Assembly (NCBI GenBank): GCA_033439265.1
Contig: JAVTVX010000027.1
Span: 2,123,001 to 2,187,000 of the forward strand
DNA: 64,000 nucleotides
Reading direction: 5' to 3'
Source: Dillenia suffruticosa
Lineage: Eukaryota; Streptophyta; Magnoliopsida; Dilleniales; Dilleniaceae
Shown: piece by piece, positions 25,150 to 36,217 of the stretch
Layout of the letters: each line of letters begins with the position of its first letter
Numbering within the stretch: position 1 is the first letter of the stretch
Program-made: the position numbers and the translations under genes
The notes under the pieces: generated by a model
The model's input: the letters and a program-made list of their open reading frames with translations, nothing else
The model's database searches: none
What the model was told of the DNA's origin: nothing

Positions 25150-25321
25150 GCCACTCTCATGGGATTGTGTATTAGATCTTTTAATAAAATTTTAGATTCA
25201 AAATTTAAAAATAAAAAAAATTATACTGAGAAATCACCTCTTAAATAGAGTTCTCATAAATACTTAAATCAGATTAGTCAGAATATGATTTCAAATACTA
25301 ATTATCTTAAAAAAAAAAAAT
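25150..25321 (+). repeat. tRNA-derived SINE-like copy, family S1
   Basis: Body blocks in order: AGATTCAAAATTTAAAAATA, GAAATCACCTCTTAAATAGAG, ACTTAAATCAGATTAGTCAG, AATATGATTTCAAATACTAA, then a poly-A of 12. It lies about 600 bases from the 3' end of the ELO gene. Confidence 0.6.
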
Positions 25322-25919
25322 CAGAATAACTATTTGGAATTCGGCTTACACTAACCTGGTCTATTTGGAACTTTTGTAACTTGATTACCGAACTCTTAAT
25401 TTTAGTATAAACTATAAACTCTGTTTATTAAGCAATTTCCTCATCCTAATTATATCAAATCAGTAGACGTCAAATACGAAATTTAGGTTTGCACAATGTA
25501 AACATAGAATCTTGAGGGTTAGCAAGTAATCCATATAAAGGGGAAATGTAATTTGTCGTTCCTTAATTTAAAATACTTGAAGCCTCCTATTATAAGGGGT
25601 GTTCCCATTTAATTTCCACCAAGGAAATAATAGACCATCAATTTTTATAAAACCCTTGAAGCAGAAGGAACATGAACTCAAAACCAGCAAAGGGAAGAGA
25701 AGAAATGAAAATAAGTGTACTATAATCCTGTCTCCTCCTAAAGGAGGAAGATGAACTCACCTAGAATTTGTTGTTTCTTCTTGACACCCTCTTCAAAACC
25801 ATGTACAAAGATGACATTATTTTCACCAAACTAGGCAAAATGCTTTTTTTATTAGGATCAAATGATGAATAGCACAGCTCAAAACCAACCCACCAACTAT
25901 TCGGAAGATATCCATTTCG

Positions 25920-26792
25920 TCATTGATGCTTTATAGACTTGGACATACCATCATCTTCAACAAGAGGAGCAGCTCTGCTTTTGCTCTTCTTCATCTGCAT
26001 CTTCTTCACATAGAAATTCAAGAAAAGCAACAAGATGACACAATTGAGGACCGAATTGAAAACCCATGCACCAATTCCATTGCATCCACCTTTCAACAAA
26101 TGCAACAACAGCACCCCAATGTGACAAGCCAAATTGCACCCCAACAACACTACTTGCCCAACCACTACTATGGGAAAACACGAACCGGGCAACCCGACTT
26201 GGATCCAGAACCGGTACCCGTAAACCACGAAATACACAAAACTGGCCGACAATATTGCCAACACTTGAAACGACTGAGAGAACTGGAGCCACAGGAAAGA
26301 CATGCACGTCAGCATCGACTGGTTAAACAGTTGGAAAAACGTTAATTTGCGGAGTTTAAGGATGGTGAAAAAGGTCCGACCCATGTGGAGGAAACGGGTC
26401 AGGTAGAATACGTATGACCAAAAGAAGACCCGACCCGACGGGCGGGTACCCAGAGGGAAGCAAAAGTACCATTGGAGAGGGGTTTTGGAACGGCGCCAGA
26501 ACCACCGGGTGTCGCGGATTTCGGCGGCGGAGGAGACGAGTATTCCCGCGAAGATGGTGGCGGAGAGGAGAGAGAGGAGGAGGGAGTGGACGGCAGGGAT
26601 TGGACCGAGAGGAATCGGGCGACGGAGGCGGAGGAGAGAGAGAGAGAGGTGGAGGAAGAGGGAGAAAGAGAGGTAGAGAGAGATTGACGTGAAAAGGAAT
26701 GACCACGTGGATCCGAATGATTGGGTGTGGTCCCACCGGAATTTTATAATCGACGGATGCTCTGAGAGCCAGTATGTAAGTGTTTGAATCAT
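25920..26792 (-). CDS. ELO/HOS3-like fatty-acid elongase-family protein
   Basis: Single-exon 290-aa integral membrane protein of the GNS1/SUR4 (ELO) family. Members act in the ER on very-long-chain acyl chains; the Arabidopsis relative HOS3 affects stress and ABA responses. Family landmarks seen: LTYWLSEHPSI (5-15), PLGPIPAVHSL (61-71), AAEIRDTRWFWRRSKTPLQW (89-108), PLGTRPSGRVFFWSYVFYLTRFLHM (113-137), VVYGYRFW (189-196) and LKGGCNGIGAWVFNSVLN (233-250). Six or seven hydrophobic segments fit the family. At the place where animal and yeast ELO proteins have their HxxHH box, this protein reads QLFNQ (154-158), so elongase chemistry is doubtful. The C-terminus is basic, then acidic, with no KKXX signal. 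The start is the first ATG; a GA-rich leader lies upstream. The plus-strand frames across this gene are shadows. Confidence 0.92.
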   Translation of the reverse strand: MIQTLTYWLSEHPSIIKFRWDHTQSFGSTWSFLFTSISLYLSFSLFLHLSLSLLRLRRPIPLGPIPAVHSLLLSLLSATIFAGILVSSAAEIRDTRWFWRRSKTPLQWYFCFPLGTRPSGRVFFWSYVFYLTRFLHMGRTFFTILKLRKLTFFQLFNQSMLTCMSFLWLQFSQSFQVLAILSASFVYFVVYGYRFWIQVGLPGSCFPIVVVGQVVLLGCNLACHIGVLLLHLLKGGCNGIGAWVFNSVLNCVILLLFLNFYVKKMQMKKSKSRAAPLVEDDGMSKSIKHQ

Positions 26793-26875
26793 TTTCAGCT
26801 TGATCTGATTTCTGGTCTTCTTGTAGAATCAACGACTAGTCTTCATGATGCTTCAATTGGGTTTTTGAGATATAT

Positions 26876-27180
26876 AGAAAGAGAGAGAGAGAGAGAGAAG
26901 AGAGATTGGGATTTCTGGCGATGGGTATTTGATTTAAAGGAATAGAATTGAGATGAATGTTTGAGGAAATGACGGGATTCCTTTCTTCCTTGAAAAGAAA
27001 TTGAGTAAATTTAGAGGGAGAGACATAGAGAGAGATTGTGATCATACGCCGATGATGAGTATTTGATAGAAATGAGGGGAATTTTAATGGGTCTTCGGAG
27101 TATTGATGATATTTTGTATTTTTCAGACAAAAGGAGAGGATTTAGTGAGAGAGAGAGAGAGGAGAGAGAGAAGAGGAGGA
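26876..27180 (-). promoter_or_regulatory. GA-rich leader and promoter region of the ELO gene
   Basis: Upstream of the minus-strand start, GA-rich tracts occur at about 26878-26902 (interrupted) and 27147-27176. On the coding strand these read as CT repeats, typical of plant 5' leaders and of GAGA/BPC-factor binding sites. No clear TATA box was chosen, so the transcription start is unknown. Confidence 0.4.
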
Positions 27181-27484
27181 AGGAAGCAATGGCGGTTCAT
27201 GTATGAGAAGACGGGGCAAGCATTTTGACAAAAACCATACAAAATGGGCAAAATGGAAAAGAGAATTGAAAGTTGAGACGTGGAAGATCTTGATTAGCCA
27301 AAGAGTTTTAAATGGTGAAATTCGTGAGGTACTTGATAACATTACTAAAAATCTTGCCAGATACAACGCTACTGAATTCATTCAAATGGAAAATTGCACA
27401 AAAATATTTTTATACATAATACACGTATATATTATGTATATCAGGTATCTTGGAATATAAGGGGAAAAAACAAGAGCAAGAACA

Positions 27485-27485
<1 letters not shown>

Positions 27486-27558
<73 letters not shown>
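27486..27558. repeat. (AG)n microsatellite with two interruptions
   Basis: About 73 bases of AG repeats broken by two AAAG units near the left end. Confidence 0.95.
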
Positions 27559-27559
<1 letters not shown>

Positions 27560-27560
<1 letters not shown>

Positions 27561-30500
27561 GCTAGTATTATTTCTATTCTTAGGTACGTCGTTACATTGA
27601 TTTTTCATTGACCAACCAAGTGAACCCTTTCTTTATGAAATTATTTCTAAGTTATTTATAAAACAATTTAAGAAATAATTTATTTTGGGATGGGGAATTT
27701 GGACTTCCTAAGAATTTTTAATATGTATATCTACATGATTTTTTATGATTTCAACGTATTTTACATTTTTCAATTTATCTTTATTTTATTTTATTATTCT
27801 TGTAACATTTATGCTATTAAATTGAAATTTTTTAAGGAAAATTAAATTTTGTGTATCTAGAAGAAAGACAAAGAAAAGAAAAGAAAAATAAATTTACCAT
27901 TTTATCACCATTTGCTAGTTATACAAAATATTCTAAAACCTTTTATTGATCAAGAAATTTTTTAAAGGTTCATTCATATACTGTAATGTGACAAATTCAT
28001 TGGTATTTGGCTATTATAAATTTAATCTCATATTAAAAAATATCACGTATCAAAATCAAATTAATTATTAAATAATAATATATATCAGAATAAATCAATA
28101 ATTGATTTGATTTTCAGAATATTTAACTTCTTTTTATTTTTATATTTTCATATTTGTAATAATAGTTTTTTTTTTATATAATCCAATATATTATAATATT
28201 TTGTTAGAAATAATTGATTATAAAAATATCAGAGTCACATTCAAATTTCTCATATAGCTCATATTTAACCATCTTTACATGAATTTAGTCGAATCTTAAA
28301 TCTATTACAACTAACTAGAATTCAATCTCTTGTGCGAAATATCAAATGTTAGTACCAATGTCTAAATAATTTAATTAACAAAAGTTTTTAATACATCATC
28401 AAGAGATTTCAAGTTCAAATCAAGTTTGCATTAAGATTGAGAAAACTTATAAGAAAGAGAATATTGAATTGGCCTTGTGTATCATTAAATAGCATTTGAT
28501 GAAAAAAAAATGAAAAAAAAATTAGCTGGGTTTGTTTGAAAAATCTCCACATATCTTAACTTACTTTAATTTTACTTTGTTTTATTTTAATTATGGTATT
28601 TCGATTAAAAATTAAAATTTTTAATAAAAAAGTTACAAGCAAAAATCTTTTTATTTTTTATTTTTTATTTTTTATAATTACAAGGCCGGGTAGCTTTGTA
28701 AGCTTGGTTTCGAGCAATCCAATTTTGTCGGTGGCAAGTCATACGTTGGAGTTGTCCTAAAATTTGATACCATTAATAACTCGCGGTGGCCATATGTTGT
28801 TGCATTTTGCTCCTGAGGTAGATATTTGGAGAGATGATCTTTCACGACCCCCACCAACTCTCTCCTTTATTCATATGAAAACAACGTGCTTCACAATTTT
28901 TTTTTTTTATATATTGAATAGATAAAATACAATAAAATATATATTTAAAATTATAATTTTTTGAAAAATAATAAAATTTAAAATTATTTATATAAATTTT
29001 ATTTTAAAAAGTTAAGGGGCGGTTGTAGATATATGAATAATATTTGGTGATGATAAAAAAAAAAAAAAAAGAGATATTCGGGTCATATTCATATCTATAT
29101 CTATGTCACATCATTTGTTTTAATAATAATGTTTATTTTTGCCGGGTCGGTTTGTCTCGACCTTTTAATTAATGGAAAAATAAAACGGGTGGTTTAAATT
29201 AACGTGACGGCGCGGGTGCGGCGAAAAAATTAGGTGAAAAGGCATTTGAACTGCACCACCACACATGCAAATGCATTTTCTTACAATTTTAACAGAGACC
29301 TTAGTTTTATTATAGTACTTGAAGATTAAGATTTTTTTTTGAGGTTTAGTTGGTTCAATTATTAGATATCGATATTTTTTAAATATAATTTTAGATTTAA
29401 ATATAATGTATAAAAAATATTATCAGAAGGATTTATAGAGATCAATATGGTTTAAATTAAATTTAATTAAATTTAATATACTTATATGATATTAGTGATT
29501 TATGAAAAAAAAATTCCCCACAGCAACAACGAATGATGAGTGTTTTATAATTTACTAATCAATACATGCACACCCCACATGGATAATATTAAAAATATAA
29601 AAATTTAAGATATTTGTAAGAAGAGAATGGCATTTCCTCCTAGACCTGCCAACCTAGTGCCTAACAGAGCCAGATTTGAGCTCCTACGTTTCCAAGGAAA
29701 GTGGGATTTCACTCCCACTGGGCTTTATTTTTTTATTTTTTATAATATAAAAAATTTAAATTCAAAATCAATAAAATAAAAAAATAGTTATATTAATTGA
29801 TTTATAACTTATTTATCAACACTTCAATTGACTTTGTATTCATTAAAGTTATTAACTCAAACTTACAATAATAATTTATAGATTAAATATATTTTGAATC
29901 GTTTTAGTGAGATTCAAATTATATTTATTATACCTTGGTAAGGACCCTTACAATAATCTTTAGGTGTATAGGTGTCCCTCCTCCGCTCTTTGCCGTGAAA
30001 AAAATAAATAAATAGAGAAGCGAAGAAGTTAAGAAAGATGTTTTTCATTTTATTCTCGAATACTATAAACATGCTTTTATGGACCTAACGGCAATATTTT
30101 TTGACAATTTGGTCTGTCCAAATTCATCATTGACAAATTTTTGTTTTACCTGCAGACGTCACTTCCTGTGTCATAGGATTAAGAGTAATGATGAAGACTA
30201 GACTAAGTTCAATTAAGATTGGTTAATGGCCGGCATGTTCCATATGAATTTATAACCTTCAATCTCATGTCCAAATGTCATCATCTTGTTAGAATTTCAA
30301 TTCGACAATGCAAATCATCTTCTCATTATAGAGTTCCCTTTTTCTAGAGACTCATCCATGACCAAGAATCGCATATAGTATAACTGTTATAGAAACTGTT
30401 GCAAAAGCAACATGGAACTCGAAGACAGCCTCAAGTGAAGAGCCAGTTATACCATTCGATCTGATGATTAGAAACAAAAAATGAGTTCAAACCCTTAACC

Positions 30501-30700
30501 TCATATTAAGTCAAATGAAAGAGTTCTTAGTACAACTCGACCTCATGAGTCTAGCAAGCAGAGGGACAACAACTTGAACCCTTAACCTCAACTAAGAAAA
30601 AGGAGCCCCAATAGGCGAGTATCACTCGACCCAACCAGTCCAATGGCAATTCCTCTTCTTTGCAATGGCTGAAGCATTGGACAGTCAAAAAAGCGAAGGC
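27560..30700. other. A/T-rich intergenic region
   Basis: No gene recognised. It holds R1 repeat copy 3, poly-T and poly-A runs, and near 30.45-30.56 kb (minus strand) two GAGGTTAAGGGTT-containing words about 90 bases apart that resemble decayed tRNA B boxes. The rest is featureless to the eye. Confidence 0.55.
28030..28245 (-). repeat. unclassified dispersed repeat R1, copy 3
   Basis: On the minus strand the blocks run ATTACAAATATGAAAATATA, AAAATAAAAA, ATCAATTATTGATTTATTCTG, TTTAATAATTAATTTGATTT and GATATTTTTTAATA, the same order as the copies at 1657 and 2189. Confidence 0.5.
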
Positions 30701-30904
30701 ATAAACCAGCTCTTATGCAACCGACAGTGCCTCTTCACTATCAGGGACTACAATGTCAAGCATCATCATTGGCTTGCACTTACCAGGGACCTTTGCACCT
30801 GCCTGCACACACGCCACTACAGCCGGAGCCTTACCATAGAATCTCTTAAGCTTCCCACTCAAAGGAGGCCCTTCAGGATCTCCAATATGCCATATATAAT
30901 TTGA

Positions 30905-30954
30905 TGGAAACACTTCATCTGCCGTTGCTTGGAAACACTTCATCTACCGTTGCA
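30905..30954. repeat. 25-bp tandem duplication in the APO pseudogene
   Basis: Units 30905-30929 and 30930-30954 share TGGAAACACTTCATCT-CCGTTGC and differ at one internal base and at the last base. The unit encodes ATVDEVFPS on the minus strand, so the duplication repeats those codons in a shifted frame. Confidence 0.95.
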
Positions 30955-31238
30955 TCCTGCCAACCGTGTTTTCCATATCTCCACTGGTGCTTGAATTCTC
31001 CGCAGAGTTTAGCATTGTGACCCCATGACCCCACATGAACCTCTGAGCAATATCTACAGGCCTTCACAGTGTATTTCTTCATCAACTTTGTCACTCCTCG
31101 TCTGTCTCATATGCATCCATAGTTTCCTGAGCCATCATTGGAACATCTGAGGCTAAAGGAGGTTGATATCTTTCAATTGTTGTATTAGTATCGAGATCCA
31201 CATGAAAGGAACTTTGTTCTCCAGGATGATATGATTTG

Positions 31239-31319
31239 CGTCCCCAAATAGACAGCTCAGTGGTCACAACCCCCTACCAAACCCTTGATCTAGGGTTTAA
31301 ATCTCGTGTAACCAAAAAA
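31239..31319 (+). mobile_element. short tRNA-derived SINE with 13-bp target duplication
   Basis: An 81-base insert containing AGCTCAGTGGTCAC (tRNA A-box-like) and AGGGTTTAAATCTCG (B-box-like), ending in CC plus an A7 tail. It is flanked by ATGATATGATTTG at 31226-31238 and again at 31320-31332. Poly-A plus a 13-bp duplication is the signature of LINE-machinery retroposition. It interrupts the linker between the two zinc repeats of the APO pseudogene, in the antisense orientation. Confidence 0.85.
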
Positions 31320-32419
31320 ATGATATGATTTGGGCTCCTCGACATATATCCACCATGGTCAATCACTTTCTTGCCAAGCATCCAAATAGGTTCAGTTCTC
31401 TGGCGTGAAGGATATCCAGGTAAATCAACACCAGCTTGAATACACAGCTACACCACAGCTGGAATTGTATCATGGTTAAACTGAGTCTCATGCTTGACCC
31501 GCCGGCCAAAAGGGTCGAACATATGGTATGATTCGATAGGGATAAGGACATCATTTGGAACCCTTGACCCATGAGTGGAAACTCCGACACTCCACGCTAT
31601 TTGGACCCGTGCAGTCCTGAATGCTGTGACCAGTCTGAGCCACATGAACCTCAAGGCAGGCACTGCAAAACAACCAGAAAGATATCAGTCCACCAGGTCT
31701 TGGCCTAATCAGTGATATTAGTATTCACTTCTAAAACATCTAGGAAACTTTAGAGTAAATGCAAGTTACCTGCATCCATACACCGGAACAAAATGCAAAA
31801 GTAGTGCAAAACCTTTAATCAAGTCCTTCCAAGCATCTAACACTTCATAAGCAACAGGAATCAGTTCATGAACAAGCAGTCTGTTCTTTGGAGGGTCAAC
31901 AGGCTTTTCAATCCGCAACATTGCAAGTTTTTTGTCAGCACTAGCATTCCTAAGGATCATCTTAATTGGCACTGGATAAGGCTGGGCAAGATGGGTAGAA
32001 GATTCACATTTTGGGAATTGCTTCCTCTTTCTTGACTATTATAGATGAACTGGGGGCCCGAAAGTAGAATTCAGGGCGGTCCTTGAAATAGATATGTCGC
32101 CAGTTCGTATATATGCTTTCCTCAACTGCAACAAGCACACAAACTTAAGTTATCACAGCTACCCTAAAGACAGACAAAATCAAAATCCTAACCTAATAAA
32201 CAAATTAATAGCCAACAAGAGGCAGAACACTCTCGAGCGTCTTTTACCATGTGCCCTAATTGCAAATCATAGTTAGGCAATAACTAGAAGCAATAGCGGA
32301 AAAAAACCTGAATAAATTAGTAATGGCAATATTAAGCAGGCCAACAATATGCAGGATTCGCATAACCATTGCAAGAAATGCAAAATGAGCAACGAAGTTC
32401 ACTGGAGTTTTGTACGTAC

Positions 32420-32429
32420 CAATGGCGGA

Positions 32430-32460
<31 letters not shown>

Positions 32461-32876
32461 GGCGCGGGGAGGGGGTTGGGGAAAGAGGGGCGATGCATGC
32501 TAAATATATAATTAAAATTGCATAAAATTACAATTTTGTTAACACAATACCACATAAATTCTTAAAAGAGTACTAATGCAAAATATCATCTAGAAAACCA
32601 TTTTGGTTTTATTATTTTTTAGTGAGAGAGAGAGAGAGAGATGGAAACAAAAGAATGAGTTTGTTATTTATTAGGAAAGAGTAATTGGAGTAGCATTTAG
32701 GGTAAAATTTTGTAAAGTGAAAATAATTAAATAAGATGAAGGCAATTTACATAAAAACACATATTTTTTATTTATTTACTTTTTTTTTTGGGGGGGGGGG
32801 GGAGAGGAATGCACTATGCATATAGACCCCTGCAATTTTTCAAAATTTCAAGTGGCCTTATGTAGATCTGCCCCTG
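32420..32876. mobile_element. hAT-type MITE inside the APO pseudogene intron
   Basis: The left end CAATGGCGGATCCAGA and the reverse complement of the right end, CAGGGGCAGATCTACA, match at 11 of 16 positions and follow the CAG.GGCGGATC pattern of plant hAT termini. The flanking octamers GTACGTAC (32412-32419) and GGATGTAC (32877-32884) match at 6 of 8, consistent with an old 8-bp hAT duplication. The 457-bp interior is non-coding, with poly-T/poly-G runs near both ends and a (GA)n tract. Confidence 0.65.
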
Positions 32877-33245
32877 GGATGTACCAACCTGTATCAAGCT
32901 AATGACAAATTCGAACATTAGAGACATACTGCATGGCAAGTTCAAGCAACAACACTTCATTTTGTTGCTGTTGTAGAGTTTCTTTTAATCAGATAAAACT
33001 CATTTCAGATTTCTTGCAATTGTATATTAGCGCATTACAATGCTCATGGCAGTTGGTCATTATGACAGCACAATCATCTAGCAACTTTTGGAATTTCAAA
33101 GGTTAAGTTTGACGCTGATGGTCTGGAAAGAAGTTCTGAAGAAGCAGAAGCTTCCATTAATTCAGGATAGCTCTAACTCCTGGTCCTATCTTTCAAAAGA
33201 TTTTAATAAAAGTAAGTAAAAGATCAAAGAAACAGGACCGCTAAC

Positions 33246-33316
33246 CTCCAAACCAAGAGGATTTCTTGATACTAAGAAACTATCCTTCTTAAACTCGAAG
33301 ATACCAATGTAAATGC
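33246..33316 (-). other. candidate exon upstream of the APO pseudogene
   Basis: Minus strand: a TTTTTCAG acceptor and a GGAG|GTTAGC donor bound 71 bases with one open frame reading IYIGIFEFKKDSFLVSRNPLG. A second short piece ending GATGATGTAG|GTGAGT at 33388 would join in the same frame. These may be leader or N-terminal exons of the APO gene or of another transcript. No family was recognised. Confidence 0.35.
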
Positions 33317-35468
33317 CTGAAAAATGCAAACCAATAGTTCCAAGTCAAGCACAACAAAATTTTTGCAAATTTAGGAAATGAACTCACCTACATCATCTTT
33401 TTGTCTAGGAACTAATAGTGCCACGTGAAAATTAAATAGAAAGGAAACGTCTTAGACATGGATTCTGTGGAACAGTAAATGAAGCTGGCAACTGCCGAAG
33501 CATTTATCAGGGAAACAAAGAAATAAGTATTGCTTACTTTCACAGGACAACAATTACGATATCTCACAACATAAATGATATCTCACAGCATAAAAGTACT
33601 AGAGTATTCTTGGTTGTCAAGAAGGATATTGAAACAAAATACGGCAAGCATGGTAATCTATCTCAGAGGAACAAAGCTAACACAGCCAGTCTTCATTCTA
33701 ATCGGACCAAGCAACTTATAGTGAGAATAAGAACTAACCTGTCAAACCGCAACAAGCTTATGATCATACACATTCCAGCAAGTGCTTACTGAGATACTAA
33801 AGTCGCTATAAAGCCAACCATATTATCTTCTCCAACTCATTGCAAGTTCTGGAATAAGATTTGGTCCTAAATGGAACTCCCATGAGCATTCAATGTCTAC
33901 AAGTCATCCTCGTGAATCAAAATAAGGATTTGAGGATATAGACTAGCTATGACATAGCTGAAGGAAGCTTAAAGCGTATGGAGCACTCCTGAAAACAAAT
34001 ACTAATGGTTCTCAAGCGAACACAAGGAGTAGTAAAAAGTAGCCGTGCTTTTATGTAGAATTATATTGTCGTCAATGGGAACATTTCTCATTAAGAGGGA
34101 CTCTTATCAAAAGGACCACAAGCATGTACCCCAATTCTATTATAAAATATCTGAAGGAAGATGAGAGACATCCAATCACAAAATATTAATTGGAAAACAC
34201 AAGTTTCGGGAAAATTTTTGAGGCAACTGGAGTGGGGGGAATAGTAGGAAAAGGAAGATATATACTGACAACGTCCAAAAAAACATATACATATCATCTC
34301 ATTCATATATTCCTATCTGAAGCAAAAAAGGATTCAAGAGAATGTCGCTGCACCAACATCTCCATGCTCTAATAGCTTCATCCTCGTGTAGGCAGAAAAA
34401 CTATGAGAAAGATCGGCAAGGAGTGGCCAGCACAAGAAAAATCGAGAAATGTTGGAAGCAACACGGAGATCTTCTCATCCCCAGTACACAAAAGTACATT
34501 TTTGAACATATAATACAATAAGTAGAATTTGAATACAACAGTTGGGCTATTTTATTGTGAACTCTCCTAAAAAAACCCCAAATTTTCAAACAAATTTGTG
34601 CAAGGGATCAACTATTTGCTACATTATTAACAACCTAAAACATGAAACAAAGATGACTAGAGTTATTTGACCATTATATGTTTGGCGCTTTAGTTTGCAA
34701 ATGGAAGTGGCATCAAACTCTCAGGCATTTTCATTAACCACAAAATTATATATGGGCACTTCCACCCTAGAATGACTAGAAATAGTCCGAGAATGACTCA
34801 ATTCTTTGGCCTCGTCATCATTAGAAAGGTGAGTGAACCTTAACCAACTAGTAACTCAAAGGTCAAAATCCCACATTTTCCCTCAACTATATATGATAAC
34901 ATGATGATAATTAAGAGCAACAAAATACAAATGTGTTAAATTCTTTCAATAATGGCATATATCAACTTAAGGGCGTTTTAATTAAAAGGGAGGAAAAAAA
35001 CAATTACTTTCGTTCTGCTGTAATGCTACATGGACCAATGAGTCAAGAGCCAAGTAAACAAAATTGTACATAGCACATCTAAAAAAAAAAAGAAAAAAAA
35101 AATTATAATCATTCAAACTTGAGTAATTTTGAATTGGTCAAAGTACCTTTCAAATCAATCAAAAGAAGTTTTAAAACATGCTCACGTGGATTGGTACATT
35201 GGATTCAATCCATTTGATATTTGATTTATTTGGTCTTTCCAGCATTATTGTAAGTCCTCTAATTTTTCCTCTTTTTTCACTGGACTTGTCAATTACGATA
35301 AAAATATGATATTCCAAACTAAATAAAAGTTCTCCAAAAATACTGTCATTATACTAAAAATTAGAGATTCTACTTAAACTCACCTAAAAGGTTCGTCAAT
35401 TAAATCAAACAATGTATCCAAGAACCAAACAAACGACATCCTAAATTTCAAAGCCAGAACATACTCAC

Positions 35469-35531
35469 CTGTATCTTTCCTAAATACCTAGGCATTATAT
35501 CCCTTCCACTTCTTGAAGCTATCTATGTAGC
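35469..35531 (-). other. candidate leader exon with strong splice sites
   Basis: Minus strand: acceptor TTTATCCAG and donor ATACAG|GTGAGT enclose 63 bases. Stops occur in all frames before an internal ATG (MPRYLGKIQ), so it is either untranslated leader or the first coding exon of the minus-strand gene. Confidence 0.3.
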
Positions 35532-35844
35532 CTGGATAAAGATAATTATTCACTTAATTCCCACATGTATTCTTATCCATAATGATGTCCTTTCAACAAC
35601 AAAGCTGAAAATTTTGGAGAAATAACAGACACCCACAACCCCAACACAAGATAAACCTCAAACATGAAAACTTGATTCCAAAACTCTTCGGTGAATATAT
35701 TCAAGAGAAACACTGGACATAAAGCAGACAAGGTGGATAACTTAAAATTGGATTCTTAAATTAATGGACCTCGAGCTTATAAAGTACAAAGAGAGAGAGA
35801 GAGAGAGAGTGGAGCAGAAAAACCCACAATTAAAGTAATCTTAC

Positions 35845-36033
35845 CTGAGCGTTGAATGGACAGAGGGAGGGAGCAGTAACGGAAGCAGGAAGAGGACTCC
35901 GCGACTTCGTGAGGGAAGCTGAGAGAGATTTGTTATTTTGATTTTGATTTGAGTAGAGATTTTTATCGGGTCGGGCATTAAACGGGTTGACCCGAACCCG
36001 ACCTGGGCCTGTGCCGTCATTTTGAGAGCACAA
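35845..36033 (-). other. candidate first exon of the minus-strand APO locus
   Basis: A G+C-richer segment ending in the strong donor GCTCAG|GTAAGA at 35845. It contains a minus-strand open frame from ATG 36033 and faces the RING gene head to head, as expected of the first exon of the transcript now represented by the APO pseudogene. A (GA)n tract lies at about 35790-35809, in the following intron. Confidence 0.4.
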
Positions 36034-36186
36034 TGTTACCAGAAAAACAGATACACAACATTTGCGTGTAGAACTTCCTCGAACCTTTCACAATGACTTT
36101 CTAAATCCCAATATTTGTATTTTAGCATCTCAAATTGCGCTCTTATTGCTAGAGGTCAATCGTTTCGATTGATTCTCACATCCAAA

Positions 36187-36217
<31 letters not shown>

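Larger units (their letters stand above)
13949..25900. other. gene-poor A/T-rich region with scattered repeats
   Basis: No intact gene recognised on either strand over about 12 kb. The contents I can name are a G15 run (14061-14075), a 54-bp palindrome, several SINE copies, a LINE remnant and microsatellites, listed separately. The remaining sequence is A/T-rich with poly-T, poly-A and (AT)n tracts. Open frames up to 105 codons occur but show no recognisable domain. Confidence 0.6.
30713..32125 (-). pseudogene. APO1/APO2-like organelle splicing factor, pseudogene
   Basis: APO proteins are plant-specific factors that bind group II introns in chloroplasts and mitochondria and have two zinc-binding repeats. 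Minus-strand exon 32125-31770 gives PYPVPIKMI, IEKPVDPPKNRLLV and PVYGCS. After a GT-AG intron (31663-31769, phase 2) come EVHVAQTGHSIQDC, RSFHSWVKG, DVLIPIESYHMFDPFGRR and IQAGVDLP. The second repeat gives QETMDAYE, VKACRYCSEVHVG, GHNAKLCGEFKHQW, GKHGWQDATVDEVFPSN, FYGKAPAVV and MLDIVVPDSEE before a TAA. Lesions: a net 2-base loss at GS(IN)DV; GAG to TAG after PAVV; a SINE insertion; a 1-base loss after DAYET; a 25-base tandem duplication at DEVFPSN; and probable frame slips near 32.0 kb where the usual lysine run is missing. Introns are kept, so this is a decayed gene copy, not a retrocopy. The frame 30713-30943 ends at the true stop. Confidence 0.9.

Noticed and set aside
25923-26832. Plus-strand and alternate minus-strand frames across the ELO gene
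   Set aside because: They are shadows of the 290-codon ELO frame, which has clear family blocks; the others have none.
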